Positions 16,722-25,582 are shown, numbered from the stretch's first letter. The stretch: DNA of 64,000 nucleotides from Bin87 sp963666865 (GCA_963666865.1 OY763072.1:186001-250000); one strand, 5' to 3'. Numbers and translations: made by a program. The notes: generated by a model from the letters alone, not told the origin.

Positions 16722-18182
16722 TCAGGGATGGGAGAGGGAGCGGATTTTTTGTCTCCCCTGTTCCAGCGTCAGTTGCTCGCGGATTTGTTCACGGTAGCCT
16801 ACGGAGTTGTAGGCGCAGAAGGGGATGGCGCGACCGTCGGGAGTGAGGATGCCGACGCAGCACTTCATCACCTGCTTGACGTTGAACGTCCAGGCATCCA
16901 GGAAATCCTTGATGGCGATTTGGAAAACGTGCTCTTTGAGGTGGTTGACTTCGTAGGGCAGGTCCAGGCCCGGGCCGCAGGCGCATTCGAACTGGCCGGC
17001 GGTCTTTTCGGTGCCGGCCACCGCGGACGCCGACCATAACCCTTCCAGCGCAGCCTGTATGTCGGCTCCATCGGGCGGCTTGGGGAGGGCTCGATTGGTT
17101 ATGTAGTCCAGGTACTGGTCAATATCCAACAGGCGGGGCAGCGGCGTAACCGTGTCCCCATCCACGAAGACGTAGGAATTGACCTGGCAGGTGGGAAAAC
17201 AGCAGGGGACTGGGACGAAATCTTCCAAGACGAAACGGCCGGCGGTCTGGTCAACGATGCCATGGATAATGTCGGGGATGGTGACGCGGGTCATGGGGTC
17301 AAAGGGGATGTGCCGGCCCACGTGGGTGACGGGTTGGAAAACCGCTCCGCGCACCGCCGGATGCTTCAGTCCGAACTCGACGATAGCGCCCACCTCGTCG
17401 GTATTCACGTCGCGCTCGATGGCGGCGACCAGCACGGCGGTCATGCCGGCGTCGGCCAGGCGGTCCAGGGCGCGCATTTTGGTATCCAGCAGCGGCTCGC
17501 CCCGGATGGTGCGGTAGGTCTCCTCGCGCAGGCCGTCGAACTGGAAATAGACCACCGGGTCCAAGGCGACCATCTGGGCAAGGAAGCGGTCGTCCCGGGC
17601 CAGGCGGACGCCGTTGGTGTTTATCATCACCTGGCGGATGCCCCGGTCTTTGGCGGCCTGGATCATCTCCGGCAGTTGGGGATGGATGGTCGGCTCGCCG
17701 CCGCTGAACTGCACTACCTCCGGGTCGCCCTCAATCTCGATAAAGCGGTCCAGCATGAATTCCACCTGCTCCAGGGTCAGGTTGTAACCCGCGCCGGCAT
17801 CGGCGAAACAGACCGGGCAGTCCAGGTTGCAGGCGGTGTTGATCTCGATGAGGGCCAGGCAGATGTGCTGCTTGTGCTCCGGACACAGGCCGCAGTCCAG
17901 GGGACAGCCGTCCTTCACCTCGGTGCTGAAATCCAGCGGGATGGTGCCGGGCTTGTTGAACCGGATGCTGCCGACGTACATCTCGGCGTCGGAACTTATA
18001 ATGCCCTCGAACCAGCCGTGTTCCGGGCAGCGTTTCCGCATATAGACCTTGTTGTCGCGGATGATTACCTGGGCGTCGATGACCGTCTTGCACTCGGGGC
18101 AGATGGAGCGGGTGAGTTCGTGGAAGATGAAATCGGCGTCCTGTTTGACGCGGTTGGCGGCGGTCAAGATGTTCTCCTGCAT
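16722..18182 (-). CDS. radical SAM protein, COG1964/TrsS-like
   Basis: 486-residue radical SAM enzyme. An N-terminal zinc- or iron-binding part has CPEC, CPEHGWF and CGLCPEHKQHIC, followed by the radical SAM cluster motif CNLDCPVC (C118, C122, C125), then VQFSGGEPTIHP and a C-terminal Cys-rich region (ECACGP, MKCCVG). This layout matches COG1964 proteins, which include the archaeal tetraether lipid synthase Tes and the bacterial TrsS family. It pairs with the SAM methyltransferase downstream. The ATG at 18182 is preferred over a TTG two codons earlier. The substrate is unknown. Confidence 0.85.
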   Translation of the reverse strand: MQENILTAANRVKQDADFIFHELTRSICPECKTVIDAQVIIRDNKVYMRKRCPEHGWFEGIISSDAEMYVGSIRFNKPGTIPLDFSTEVKDGCPLDCGLCPEHKQHICLALIEINTACNLDCPVCFADAGAGYNLTLEQVEFMLDRFIEIEGDPEVVQFSGGEPTIHPQLPEMIQAAKDRGIRQVMINTNGVRLARDDRFLAQMVALDPVVYFQFDGLREETYRTIRGEPLLDTKMRALDRLADAGMTAVLVAAIERDVNTDEVGAIVEFGLKHPAVRGAVFQPVTHVGRHIPFDPMTRVTIPDIIHGIVDQTAGRFVLEDFVPVPCCFPTCQVNSYVFVDGDTVTPLPRLLDIDQYLDYITNRALPKPPDGADIQAALEGLWSASAVAGTEKTAGQFECACGPGLDLPYEVNHLKEHVFQIAIKDFLDAWTFNVKQVMKCCVGILTPDGRAIPFCAYNSVGYREQIREQLTLEQGRQKIRSLSHP

Positions 18183-18184
18183 GC

Positions 18185-18739
18185 TCAAAATTGGACGAAG
18201 GTAGTTCCATACAAAGGCTCGGTCATGCCGTAGGAATCCTTGTACAGTTGGTGGCCCGCCAGCACTGGAACAGCGATGCCGGTCGCTTCTGGCGGCCCAA
18301 AACGCCGAAGCAAACCGTTCATAGCATCAGCTTGTGATAGCGCCCGTTTCACGTGAGCTTTGCAGATGGTGAAATCTGCCTCAACACGCACATAAACCAC
18401 ACTTCCGTCGTAATTACGACATCCACGAAATCGTGCGCTACCCGCCATAAGGTCAACGGCTGTGCTGTTGCTAATAGCCCCGCAGTCCACACCGTCGTTG
18501 ACCAAGCGTAAGAGTTCAAAATAGCCGAGAGGCTCAACAAAGCTCAAATCCAGTGCTTTGGCGAACAGATCTGAGCGGCGTTCGCAAAGCTCCCTTATAC
18601 GGTCAAAACGAACGTGGTCCGGGTCCATTATTTTGCCTAGAAACGGGTCATACACGGGGCTGGCTGTTTCCAACGCTGCCCGCAATTCTGCAAAGGTCAT
18701 GGGTTCTGGTTCGCCATCTGAGTTCGTCGGGGTAGTCAT
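18185..18739 (-). CDS. unknown protein at the end of the restriction-modification operon
   Basis: 184 residues, not recognised. The start at 18739 has GGAG six bases upstream. The sequence is mostly helical and soluble, with SVVYVRVEADFTICKAHVKRALS and a C-terminal TEPLYGTTFVQF. It lies 38 bases after the restriction endonuclease gene and its stop is two bases before the radical SAM start, so it could belong to either operon. Base composition is lower in GC than the radical SAM gene and similar to the endonuclease. This favours acquisition with the restriction-modification cassette. Confidence 0.6.
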   Translation of the reverse strand: MTTPTNSDGEPEPMTFAELRAALETASPVYDPFLGKIMDPDHVRFDRIRELCERRSDLFAKALDLSFVEPLGYFELLRLVNDGVDCGAISNSTAVDLMAGSARFRGCRNYDGSVVYVRVEADFTICKAHVKRALSQADAMNGLLRRFGPPEATGIAVPVLAGHQLYKDSYGMTEPLYGTTFVQF

Positions 18740-18777
18740 GCGGTCTCCAGTTTCTAGCAAGATACCTTTTTAAGGTA

Positions 18778-19338
18778 TCAGATTTGAGAAATCAACGATT
18801 GAAACTGCGCGAATCCCTGGGACAGCGTTCCGCCATAAGGACGTATCCAATCCGGCGGGCTAGTCGGGTTGACCGCAATCCAAGCGGTATCGCTGCCACC
18901 GGATCCGCCGTGTTGAGAGGTAATTTTACCTTCGTCCCACAACTCCATCACGTCACCTTTTGGAATCACCCAGCAATGAGCGTCGTATGGGCTGATACCC
19001 AAGCACAAGAGAATTCGATAGTTTTGGTTCCTGACTTGTTGAAACCTGTACGTACCGCCCTTCCACAAAGTGGAGCCTTTGATCTCTACTCGTAATCCGG
19101 CGATTATTCGATCAGCATCGCTATCCGGTGACTTGGTAACGTGTAGCCCTTTTGTGGCACACCACTCGGACACGAGTTCCTCAAAAACGACGCCCTTGCG
19201 CCTGGACGCCAATCCTCCCCTTATCCATTTGAACGGACTGCCGTCCCATGTATCTCTGTCATCAATGTAGCGATGTTCAAGCCTGTTAGCGATTTCGACA
19301 AGCCGTGTCACTTCGGGATCGTGAATTCGTGTAGTCAT
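18778..19338 (-). CDS. putative type II restriction endonuclease, PD-(D/E)XK fold
   Basis: 186 residues. Residues 71-76 (PDSDAD) followed by VEIKG (E85, K87) give the P-D...E-x-K catalytic pattern, with an upstream KGVVFEEL helix carrying the supporting Glu (E54). The YRFQQVRNQNYRILLCLGISPYDAHCWVIP segment continues the nuclease core. It starts eight bases after the DNA methyltransferase gene, with GGAAGG ahead of the ATG, as expected for a restriction partner in one operon. Recognition sequence unknown. Lower GC than neighbouring genes suggests horizontal transfer. Confidence 0.72.
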   Translation of the reverse strand: MTTRIHDPEVTRLVEIANRLEHRYIDDRDTWDGSPFKWIRGGLASRRKGVVFEELVSEWCATKGLHVTKSPDSDADRIIAGLRVEIKGSTLWKGGTYRFQQVRNQNYRILLCLGISPYDAHCWVIPKGDVMELWDEGKITSQHGGSGGSDTAWIAVNPTSPPDWIRPYGGTLSQGFAQFQSLISQI

Positions 19339-19346
19339 AAACCTTC

Positions 19347-20219
19347 CTATAGAAGCCTGGGAGACGTTTGTGGTTCATGGACTTGGTCAGAATCGGTAAC
19401 CCCATGCACGACGATACCATAGTGCGCCAACCGCCGGCCCATCACGGCCACCGCCTCCGGGTTGTTGTCAATCAGTGTGAAATCCCGGCCCTCTCGATAC
19501 GCCGCCTCGCCCAGCGTCCCGCTGCCGGCGAAGAAGTCGAGCAGGCGGTCGCCGGGGTTGGAGTGGACACGGACGATGCGGTTGATGATGGTCAGGGGTT
19601 TCTGGGTGGAGTAGCCAGTTTTTTCTTTGCCGGTCACTATGGTGTGCCACCAGACGTCGGTAGGCGTTTTGCCGCGAGCGGCCTTTTCGGGGCCGACCAG
19701 GCCGGGGGCCATGTAGGGGATGCGGTCCATGGCGTCGTAGTTGAAGGTGTAGTTATTGGGGTCTTTGGCGTACCAGAGTATGTTGTCGTGCTTGGCCGGC
19801 CAGCGGGTTTTGGGCCGGCCGCCGTAATCGTAGGCCCAGATGATTTCGTTGATGAAGGAATCTCGCCCGAAGATTTCGTCTAGCATGACTTTGCAGTAGT
19901 GGACTTCCCGGTAATCGACGTGGAAGAACAGGCTGCCGTGGTCGTCCAGGACCCGGTACGCCTCCGCCATGCGGGGGCGCAGGAAGCCGATGTAGTCGTC
20001 GAAAACGTCAGCGTACCGGCTGGCGCCGACGACCTGGGTTTTGTAGCGTTTGCCCTGGAACCCGGTGCGGTCGCCGTCAGGATCCGGCGTCACCTTGATG
20101 CGGGTGCGAGCCTGGGCCTTGCCGGTGTTGAAGGGCGGGTCAACGTAGATAAGCTGGAACGCCGCGTCGGGCAGCGTGCGCAGGACATCGAGATTGTCGC
20201 CGAGTATAATTTCGCCCAT
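19347..20219 (-). CDS. DNA adenine/cytosine-N4 methyltransferase, beta class
   Basis: 290-residue amino-methyltransferase. The catalytic motif IV DPPFNTG is at residues 27-33 and the SAM-binding motif I FAGSGT lies near residue 230, so the order IV then I defines the beta class. A YSTQKPLTIINRIV helix and a DFTLIDNNPEA strand complete the fold. It protects host DNA from the adjacent endonuclease in a type II restriction-modification system. The ATG follows GGAGG closely. A promoter-like TATAAT at 20241-20246 on this strand would drive the methyltransferase, endonuclease and third gene together. Confidence 0.92.
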   Translation of the reverse strand: MGEIILGDNLDVLRTLPDAAFQLIYVDPPFNTGKAQARTRIKVTPDPDGDRTGFQGKRYKTQVVGASRYADVFDDYIGFLRPRMAEAYRVLDDHGSLFFHVDYREVHYCKVMLDEIFGRDSFINEIIWAYDYGGRPKTRWPAKHDNILWYAKDPNNYTFNYDAMDRIPYMAPGLVGPEKAARGKTPTDVWWHTIVTGKEKTGYSTQKPLTIINRIVRVHSNPGDRLLDFFAGSGTLGEAAYREGRDFTLIDNNPEAVAVMGRRLAHYGIVVHGVTDSDQVHEPQTSPRLL

Positions 20220-20240
20220 GGTGCGCCTCCAACTGCGCGG

Positions 20241-20269
20241 GCATTATACAGGTGATTGACATGACACAA
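20241..20269 (-). promoter_or_regulatory. candidate sigma-70 promoter of the restriction-modification operon
   Basis: On the minus strand a perfect TATAAT (20246-20241) lies 17 bases from TTGTGT (20269-20264), a fair -35 match. Transcription would start near 20234, just ahead of the methyltransferase ribosome site. It overlaps the first codons of the divergent CoA-transferase gene. Confidence 0.5.
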
Positions 20270-21475
20270 AGCAACCAACCCACCGGCCCACTGGCCGGCG
20301 TCAAAGTTCTCGACCTTACGCAGATCATGGCCGGGCCGATGTGCACCATGCTGCTGGCCGACATGGGCGCCGACGTCATCAAGATTGAGCGGCCCGGCAC
20401 CGGGGACGACACCCGGCGCATGGGCTCCCGATTGACGGAAGACATTGCCGGCGGTTTTCTCGCCCTCAACCGCAACAAGCGCAGCATCGCCATGGATCTG
20501 AGGTCGGATGAGGGCAAGGCGGTCTTCCGGCGCATGGCGGAGAGCGCCGACATCGTGGTGGAAAACTTCCGGCCCGGCGTGATGGACCGGCTGGGGCTGG
20601 GATACGAGGCGCTGGCGGAGATCAATCCCCGCCTCATCTATGCCAGCATCTCCGGCTTCGGCGGCACCGGGCCGTATCGCAACCGGGGCGGCTTCGACCT
20701 GGTGGCCCAGGGGATGAGCGGCCTGATGTCCATTACCGGCTTTCCCGGCGGGCCGCCGGCCAAGGTGGGCGTGCCCATCACCGACATCGGCGCTGGCAGC
20801 TTCACTGCCTTCGGTATCCTGGCCGCCTACATTCATGCCCAAAAGACGGGCCAGGGTCAGCAGGTTGACGGGTCTCTGCTGGAGGCCGGCATCGCCTTCA
20901 CGGTTTGGGAATCCTCTGAATATTTCGCCAACGGGGAGATACCGGGTCCGCTGGGCTCGGCGCATCGGGTGAACGCCCCCTACCAGGCGCTGCGTACCAG
21001 CGACGGGTACATCAACATCGGCGCCGCCTCGCAACCGACGTGGGAGCAATTCTGCCGCGCCATTGGCCAAGAGGCGCTTATTGTGGATCCGCGCTACCTG
21101 GAACCCAACGACCGCAAGGCCCGGGAGGCCGAACTGGCGGAGTTGCTGGAGGGCATTCTGGCCGAGCACACCACCGACTACTGGATGGAGCAGCTGGAAG
21201 CGGCCGGCGTGGTGGCCGGGCCGATTTACGACATGGAGCAGGTGTACGCCGACGAACAGGTGCTGGCCCGCGAGATGAAGGTAACGCTGAAGGACGACGA
21301 GTTGGGCGACCTGCAAAACATCGGCGTGCCCGTGAAACTATCGGAAACGCCGGGCAGCATACGAAGCCGTGGTCCGGCGTTGGGGCAGCACAGCCGAGAG
21401 GTTTTGCGGGAGCATGGGTACACGGAGGCGGAGGTTGAAGGGCTGGTTGCGGCTGGCGTAGTATCCATCTCTTGA
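20261..21475 (+). CDS. CaiB/BaiF family III CoA-transferase
   Basis: 404-residue class III CoA-transferase moving CoA between carboxylic acids. Family features: PLAGVKVLDLTQIMAGP start, LADMGADVIKIERPGTGDDTR, NRNKRSIAMDLRSDEGK and FRPGVMDRLGLGYEAL, with the catalytic Asp expected in the FDLVAQGMSG region. It is a formyl-CoA-transferase/CaiB type without evident substrate specificity. The ATG at 20261 is chosen; a GTG three codons earlier is possible. It is divergent from the restriction-modification operon and shares its control region. Confidence 0.92.
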   Translation: MTQSNQPTGPLAGVKVLDLTQIMAGPMCTMLLADMGADVIKIERPGTGDDTRRMGSRLTEDIAGGFLALNRNKRSIAMDLRSDEGKAVFRRMAESADIVVENFRPGVMDRLGLGYEALAEINPRLIYASISGFGGTGPYRNRGGFDLVAQGMSGLMSITGFPGGPPAKVGVPITDIGAGSFTAFGILAAYIHAQKTGQGQQVDGSLLEAGIAFTVWESSEYFANGEIPGPLGSAHRVNAPYQALRTSDGYINIGAASQPTWEQFCRAIGQEALIVDPRYLEPNDRKAREAELAELLEGILAEHTTDYWMEQLEAAGVVAGPIYDMEQVYADEQVLAREMKVTLKDDELGDLQNIGVPVKLSETPGSIRSRGPALGQHSREVLREHGYTEAEVEGLVAAGVVSIS

Positions 21476-21503
21476 CCAACTGAATGGAGACAATCGCAAT
21501 TTT

Positions 21504-21791
21504 ATGGACTTGATGGGAACGCAATCGATAGTTCGTTACGCGCTCCTGGCATCAGCGCTCGGAGCGGTCACGTCCGTCATTGTTGTAGGCGCGATTTTGT
21601 TAGCCACATATAATTTGCCAGAGCAAACGTCTAGCGTTAACTCAACAACTCGGATGATTGAAAGTATTGTGGTTTTGATCGCCGCACTGCTCGCTACCGC
21701 ACCACTAATCGAGTGGTGGTATAATCATCTCAGTAGTTGGCTGGGAGTTCCACTGAGCGGCGCGGGAGGGAATCATGAAGGCCAAGATTAG
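21504..21791 (+). CDS. small two-helix membrane protein
   Basis: 95 residues with two membrane helices (about 12-36 and 50-70) separated by a polar loop. It begins 28 bases after the CoA-transferase stop. No family is recognised. Its last codons overlap a second tiny membrane ORF in another frame (21775-21879), suggesting a coupled pair. Confidence 0.55.
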   Translation: MDLMGTQSIVRYALLASALGAVTSVIVVGAILLATYNLPEQTSSVNSTTRMIESIVVLIAALLATAPLIEWWYNHLSSWLGVPLSGAGGNHEGQD

Positions 21792-21879
21792 CCCAAAATT
21801 AGTCATAATAGGAATATCTTATGCCATTGCCATCCCCATAGCCGTCGCGGTGATGGGTTCCATATCCGGTTGGTGGTAA
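21775..21879 (+). CDS. 34-residue single-helix membrane peptide
   Basis: A short ORF starting with ATG at 21775, four bases after a strong GGGAGGG site, and ending at TAA 21877-21879. It encodes a basic start (MKAKISPK) and one hydrophobic helix ending in SGWW. It overlaps the end of the preceding small membrane gene by 17 bases in a different frame. The good ribosome site and hydrophobic helix support it as a real micropeptide; role unknown. Confidence 0.5.
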   Translation: MKAKISPKLVIIGISYAIAIPIAVAVMGSISGWW

Positions 21880-21906
21880 TCGCCTGAAAAATTCTGTTAG
21901 GGGTTC

Positions 21907-23310
21907 TTAGTCATCTCCTCCGGCCGGGCTGGCGGCGGTCACCGGACGGGCGGTGCCCCGGAAGTAGATGTCGCGCCAGAAGCCGCTGGCGACCACGGTG
22001 CCAACCACCACCAGGGTGAACGCCGCGCCGGCCACCGCCATGACGTTGCCGGCGGACCAGAAGTCGGCCAATCGACCGTACAGCAGGTTGGCGAAGGCCA
22101 TGCTCCCGCCGATGTGCATGGAGTAGGCCGATGAGACCCGACCCCGGATCTCGTCCGGCACCACCGACTGGATTATGGTGTGGGTGATGGTCATGAAGCC
22201 GGAGGTGCCCAGGCCCATCATCACCGCCGCGATGACGGATATGCCGGTTTGGGACGACAACCCCATGCCGATGGGCGTCAGGCTGCTGGTGAAGCCCAGC
22301 AGCAGGAAGATCCGGCCGCGAGTCAGGTGGTTGACGATGCCGCCCACGAACAGCGAGGAGAACAAGGAGCCAATGCCCAGGGCGGCCATCAGCGCGTACA
22401 CGTCGTTCTCGTTGAAGGTGATGCCGTCGGGCGACAGTTTCTCCAGCGCCAGGGGCGGCAGCATGGACTCGAAGGACATCACCAGCACGCAGTGGGCCAA
22501 CGCGATCATCAGGATGCCGAAGACCAGGGGCGTGCTGTAGATGTAGGAGAATCCGGCGGCGGCGTTGGCCCAGAAACTGCGGCGACGGTCGATGACGCCC
22601 GTGGACACCATCCGGATGTTCAGCGCGGACGCCAGGGCCACCAGGTAGAAGGCGGCGCAGGCCCAGAACACGATGGCGGACGAGCCCAGGGTGATCGCCA
22701 GGTTTTGCAGGGAGAAGGAGAACCCGCCGCCTCCGAAGATGGCGCTGCTGCCCACCGTGACTGAGATCGCCAGCAGGATGGCCGGCCCCACGGCGCGGGA
22801 GCCCTGCTGCATCGCCTGGTTCAGGGCGACGGCGTTGGGCAGACGCTCCCGGTCCACCAGGTTGGGCGTCAGCGACTGGGCGGCGGTCATCTGGGTGGAG
22901 CGCAGCGTGCCGTTTATCACCGCCAGCAGCACCACGTACCACGGATTGCTGACGCCGGTCATCACCAGCAGGGCCATGACCGACGCCTGGACAATCTGCA
23001 GGACGTACACCCGCTGCAACAGGGTTTTGCGGGTCATCTTGTCGGCCAGGTAGCCGATGAACGGGGTGGCGAAGAAGCGCGGCGACATAGCCGCGAAGGT
23101 GATCAGGCCGACCCATAATCCCTGGGTGCCCTGCAACTCGGGGATGCTGTACACCCACGCGCCGCGCGCGACGATCAGCGCCCACGCGCCGCTGCTGCTG
23201 CACAGGGTGGAAAGGGCCAGGAAGCGGAAATCTCGAAACACCAGCGCCGCAAGGAACCGATGCGCCCGCTGCGCGAAAAAGTTGCGTTGCGGTACGGGAG
23301 TTGTGGTCAT
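21907..23310 (-). CDS. MFS transporter, enterobactin-exporter-like
   Basis: 467 residues with about 12 membrane helices of the major facilitator superfamily. The loop GYLADKMTRKTLLQR between helices 2 and 3 is the MFS motif A, and SVVPDEIRGRVSSAYSMHIGG is the equivalent segment in the second half. The DxxRGR sequence and overall shape recall the EntS/MFS_3 group of drug or siderophore exporters. Direction is probably proton-driven export; substrate unknown. The ATG at 23310 with an AGGAA site is preferred over an upstream codon. No regulator is adjacent. Confidence 0.88.
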   Translation of the reverse strand: MTTTPVPQRNFFAQRAHRFLAALVFRDFRFLALSTLCSSSGAWALIVARGAWVYSIPELQGTQGLWVGLITFAAMSPRFFATPFIGYLADKMTRKTLLQRVYVLQIVQASVMALLVMTGVSNPWYVVLLAVINGTLRSTQMTAAQSLTPNLVDRERLPNAVALNQAMQQGSRAVGPAILLAISVTVGSSAIFGGGGFSFSLQNLAITLGSSAIVFWACAAFYLVALASALNIRMVSTGVIDRRRSFWANAAAGFSYIYSTPLVFGILMIALAHCVLVMSFESMLPPLALEKLSPDGITFNENDVYALMAALGIGSLFSSLFVGGIVNHLTRGRIFLLLGFTSSLTPIGMGLSSQTGISVIAAVMMGLGTSGFMTITHTIIQSVVPDEIRGRVSSAYSMHIGGSMAFANLLYGRLADFWSAGNVMAVAGAAFTLVVVGTVVASGFWRDIYFRGTARPVTAASPAGGDD

Positions 23311-23414
23311 ATCGAGGTTCCTGTTGTATCGGTTCAAGCGGCGGTCATTGGCGCATTGTAACGCAACAGTTCATAGGGTTGAGGCCGGCAGCCGGAGGGG
23401 CGAGGCCGGGAACC

Positions 23415-23442
23415 GTAGGGGCGAATGATTATTCGCCCCTAC
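23415..23442. repeat. 28-bp palindromic repeat, AT-core variant
   Basis: Arms GTAGGGGCG and CGCCCCTAC around an AATGATTATT core, one base off the standard core. It lies between the MFS start and the end of the beta-propeller gene. Confidence 0.85.
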
Positions 23443-23468
23443 ACCCATGCGGATTGCAACCCTACCGA

Positions 23469-24440
23469 TCAGTTGGGCACCCACACCATTGCGCCCACTT
23501 CGGTGAACTCGCGGTTCACCTTGCTCCACGAGTCGCCGGCGTCGCTGGTGGAATACAGCTCACCCATCAGGCTGGACGCCAGGACGAAATCGGGGTCCGC
23601 CGGGTGGGTGGCGAAGGCCCAGATGTTGGAGTTGGGTTCCACGGGCAGGGGCCGCCGCTCCCAGGATTGGCCGCCGTCATTGGAGCGATGGATGGCTCCC
23701 GCGCCGCCGATGGCGGTGTCGCCTACGGCGGAGAACAGCACGTTGGGGTCGTCGGTCTTGACGGCGATGCCCCGGCTGTAGGGCAGGACGAATTTGTCAG
23801 TCGTTACGATGGACTGCCAGCTTTCGCCCATGTCGGTGGTGGAGTAGATCTCCCGGGGCGTGCTGGCGATGACCCGGTTGGGCTCGCCCGGGCTGATGGC
23901 CATGCCGTGGATGTCGGGATGCACGCCGCCTTCCACGTGGGTCCAGGTGTCGCCGCCGTCCAGGCTGCGGTACACCCCGTCCACTTCGACGCCGGCCCAT
24001 ACCGTGCGGTGGTCCTTGGGGTCAACCATCAGCATGGTCACCATGGGCGGCCCGATGTGGCATTCCTGGGCCATCTGGACGGACAGCTTGGTCCAGCTAT
24101 CGCCGCCGTCGCGGGAGCGGAACAACGCCGCCGGCTTGATGCCGACGAAAATGGTGTCGGTGTCCTGCGGGTCGATGGCGATGGACCAGATGGGCACGCC
24201 ATCCATGGGCGACCACAGTTTCTCCCAGGAGGCCCCTTTGTCCTCGCTGCGATAGATGCCGTTGTCCGCGCCGGCCAGGATGCGGTTGGGGTCGTCGGGA
24301 TACACCGCCATCGCCCGGACCTGGCTGCCCAGGGGGAAGGGGTCCCGGATGCGGGTCCAGTTCTCTCCCCCGTCGGGGCTGTGCCACACGCCGCCGCCGA
24401 AGCCGGTGGCGCCCACGCAGATGCTGTAGTTCTTGCTCAT
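23469..24440 (-). CDS. BNR/Asp-box beta-propeller protein
   Basis: 323 residues of repeating beta-propeller blades with Asp-box/BNR motifs of the type S-DGG-SW (for example SPDGGENWT, SRDGGDSWTK, SLDGGDTWTH, SNDGGQSWER, TSDAGDSWSK). At least six such blades span the protein. Similar proteins are labelled sialidase-like or photosystem assembly-like, but no sialidase catalytic residues are apparent. There is no signal peptide. A strong AAGGAGG site precedes the ATG. It is followed on the same strand by another propeller family member upstream (24499), with a palindromic repeat between them. Confidence 0.85.
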   Translation of the reverse strand: MSKNYSICVGATGFGGGVWHSPDGGENWTRIRDPFPLGSQVRAMAVYPDDPNRILAGADNGIYRSEDKGASWEKLWSPMDGVPIWSIAIDPQDTDTIFVGIKPAALFRSRDGGDSWTKLSVQMAQECHIGPPMVTMLMVDPKDHRTVWAGVEVDGVYRSLDGGDTWTHVEGGVHPDIHGMAISPGEPNRVIASTPREIYSTTDMGESWQSIVTTDKFVLPYSRGIAVKTDDPNVLFSAVGDTAIGGAGAIHRSNDGGQSWERRPLPVEPNSNIWAFATHPADPDFVLASSLMGELYSTSDAGDSWSKVNREFTEVGAMVWVPN

Positions 24441-24463
24441 AGTTGCAACCTCCTTTGAAGCGG

Positions 24464-24491
24464 GTAGGGGCGAATAATTATTCGCCCCTAC
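24464..24491. repeat. 28-bp palindromic repeat, AATAATTATT core
   Basis: Perfect palindrome with arms GTAGGGGCG/CGCCCCTAC, placed between two minus-strand propeller genes, where it could form a terminator-like hairpin. Confidence 0.9.
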
Positions 24492-24498
24492 AAAGGCG

Positions 24499-25521
24499 TT
24501 ATCCCGGCAGTTCAGTGATAGTAATCCAACCCGGCCCTTCGCCCAGGGGATGCGATCCCAGACGGGTCAGCTCGCCGGAATCTCCCACGCCGAAGATGGC
24601 CATTTGGCCCGAATCCTGGCCCGCGGAGTAGGCGAACTTGTCCTGCAGGTCCAGGCACAGGGCGTTGGGTCTCGGCTCCGACTGAACAATGCCGTTGGAT
24701 GCCAGCGCCCCCGTCGCCGCGTCCACCGTGTAGCAGGCGATGCTGTCGTGGCCCCGGTTGGGGGCGTACAGGAACCGGCCCGACGACGTTATCTGGATCT
24801 GGGAGCAGGTGTTCCGTTCGCTGAATCCCTCCGGCGGCAGGGTGGTCACCGTCTGGAACAGCGACAGCGTGCCATTGGAGGTGTCCAGGTTGTAGGCGCT
24901 GACGCTGCATCCCTGCTCGTTGGAGAAGTAGAGCACGTCCAATGACGGGTGGAAACAGAAGTGACGCGGCCCCAGGAACTCCTCCGGGTCCACCGTGGCC
25001 GGATTGTTGGGGGTGATGTGGCCGGTGTCCTCGTCGAAGCGGAACTGCCAGATGGAGTTGGGGCCGTTGCCGGCGATGTGCGGCACGAAGGCGTAGGCGT
25101 TGGTGGGGTCGGTCTGCATGGCGTGGGCGCCGGTGGCCGTCTCCAGCCATTCCACGGGTTCGCCGCCCACCGAGCCGTCAGCGGCGATGGGATGCACCCC
25201 CACCCGGGCGCCCTGGTAGTAGGACGACAGCACGAACCGGCCCCGCCGGTCCGTCGCAACGTACACCGGCCAGGCGTCCAGCGCGATGGAGCCGTTCTGC
25301 GTCAGGCCGCCGCTGGCCTGGTCAATCTCGAAGCTGACCAGCTGCGTAATCTCCCGGCAGCCCACGTAGAGGAACCGCCGGTCCGGGCTGATCGCCATGG
25401 TGAACGGCCCGCCGTCCACCGCGACATCAGATTGCAGCGTCAGCCCGCCGGTATCGGGGTCGATGGTGAAGACCGAGATCTTGTTGTCGCCCTGCACGGC
25501 AACGTACATGTAGTAGGGCAT
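24499..25521 (-). CDS. lactonase family beta-propeller protein
   Basis: 340-residue seven-bladed propeller of the lactonase/6-phosphogluconolactonase Pgl family (PF10282-like). Repeating features include the YVAVQGDNKISVF start, TGGLT motifs, RFLYVGCREI, RPNALCLDL and a C-terminal GEGPGWITI. It may hydrolyse a sugar lactone or another cyclic ester; members are also annotated as 3-carboxymuconate cyclase, and the substrate here is unknown. The ATG at 25521 has AGGAGA upstream. The carboxymuconolactone decarboxylase at 12.7 kb would fit an aromatic/lactone pathway only loosely. Confidence 0.85.
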   Translation of the reverse strand: MPYYMYVAVQGDNKISVFTIDPDTGGLTLQSDVAVDGGPFTMAISPDRRFLYVGCREITQLVSFEIDQASGGLTQNGSIALDAWPVYVATDRRGRFVLSSYYQGARVGVHPIAADGSVGGEPVEWLETATGAHAMQTDPTNAYAFVPHIAGNGPNSIWQFRFDEDTGHITPNNPATVDPEEFLGPRHFCFHPSLDVLYFSNEQGCSVSAYNLDTSNGTLSLFQTVTTLPPEGFSERNTCSQIQITSSGRFLYAPNRGHDSIACYTVDAATGALASNGIVQSEPRPNALCLDLQDKFAYSAGQDSGQMAIFGVGDSGELTRLGSHPLGEGPGWITITELPG

Positions 25522-25553
25522 AGTTTTCTCCTGCACCCTTCCGGGCGTTTGGG

Positions 25554-25582
25554 GTAGGGGCGGGTTTGAAACCCACCCCTAC
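25554..25582. repeat. 29-bp palindromic repeat, GGTTTGAAACC-core variant
   Basis: Shares the GTAGGGGCG arm with the AT-core family, but the centre reads GGTTTGAAACC. The right arm has one mismatch (ACCCCTAC). A perfect copy lies inside uvrA at 49703. Confidence 0.85.
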
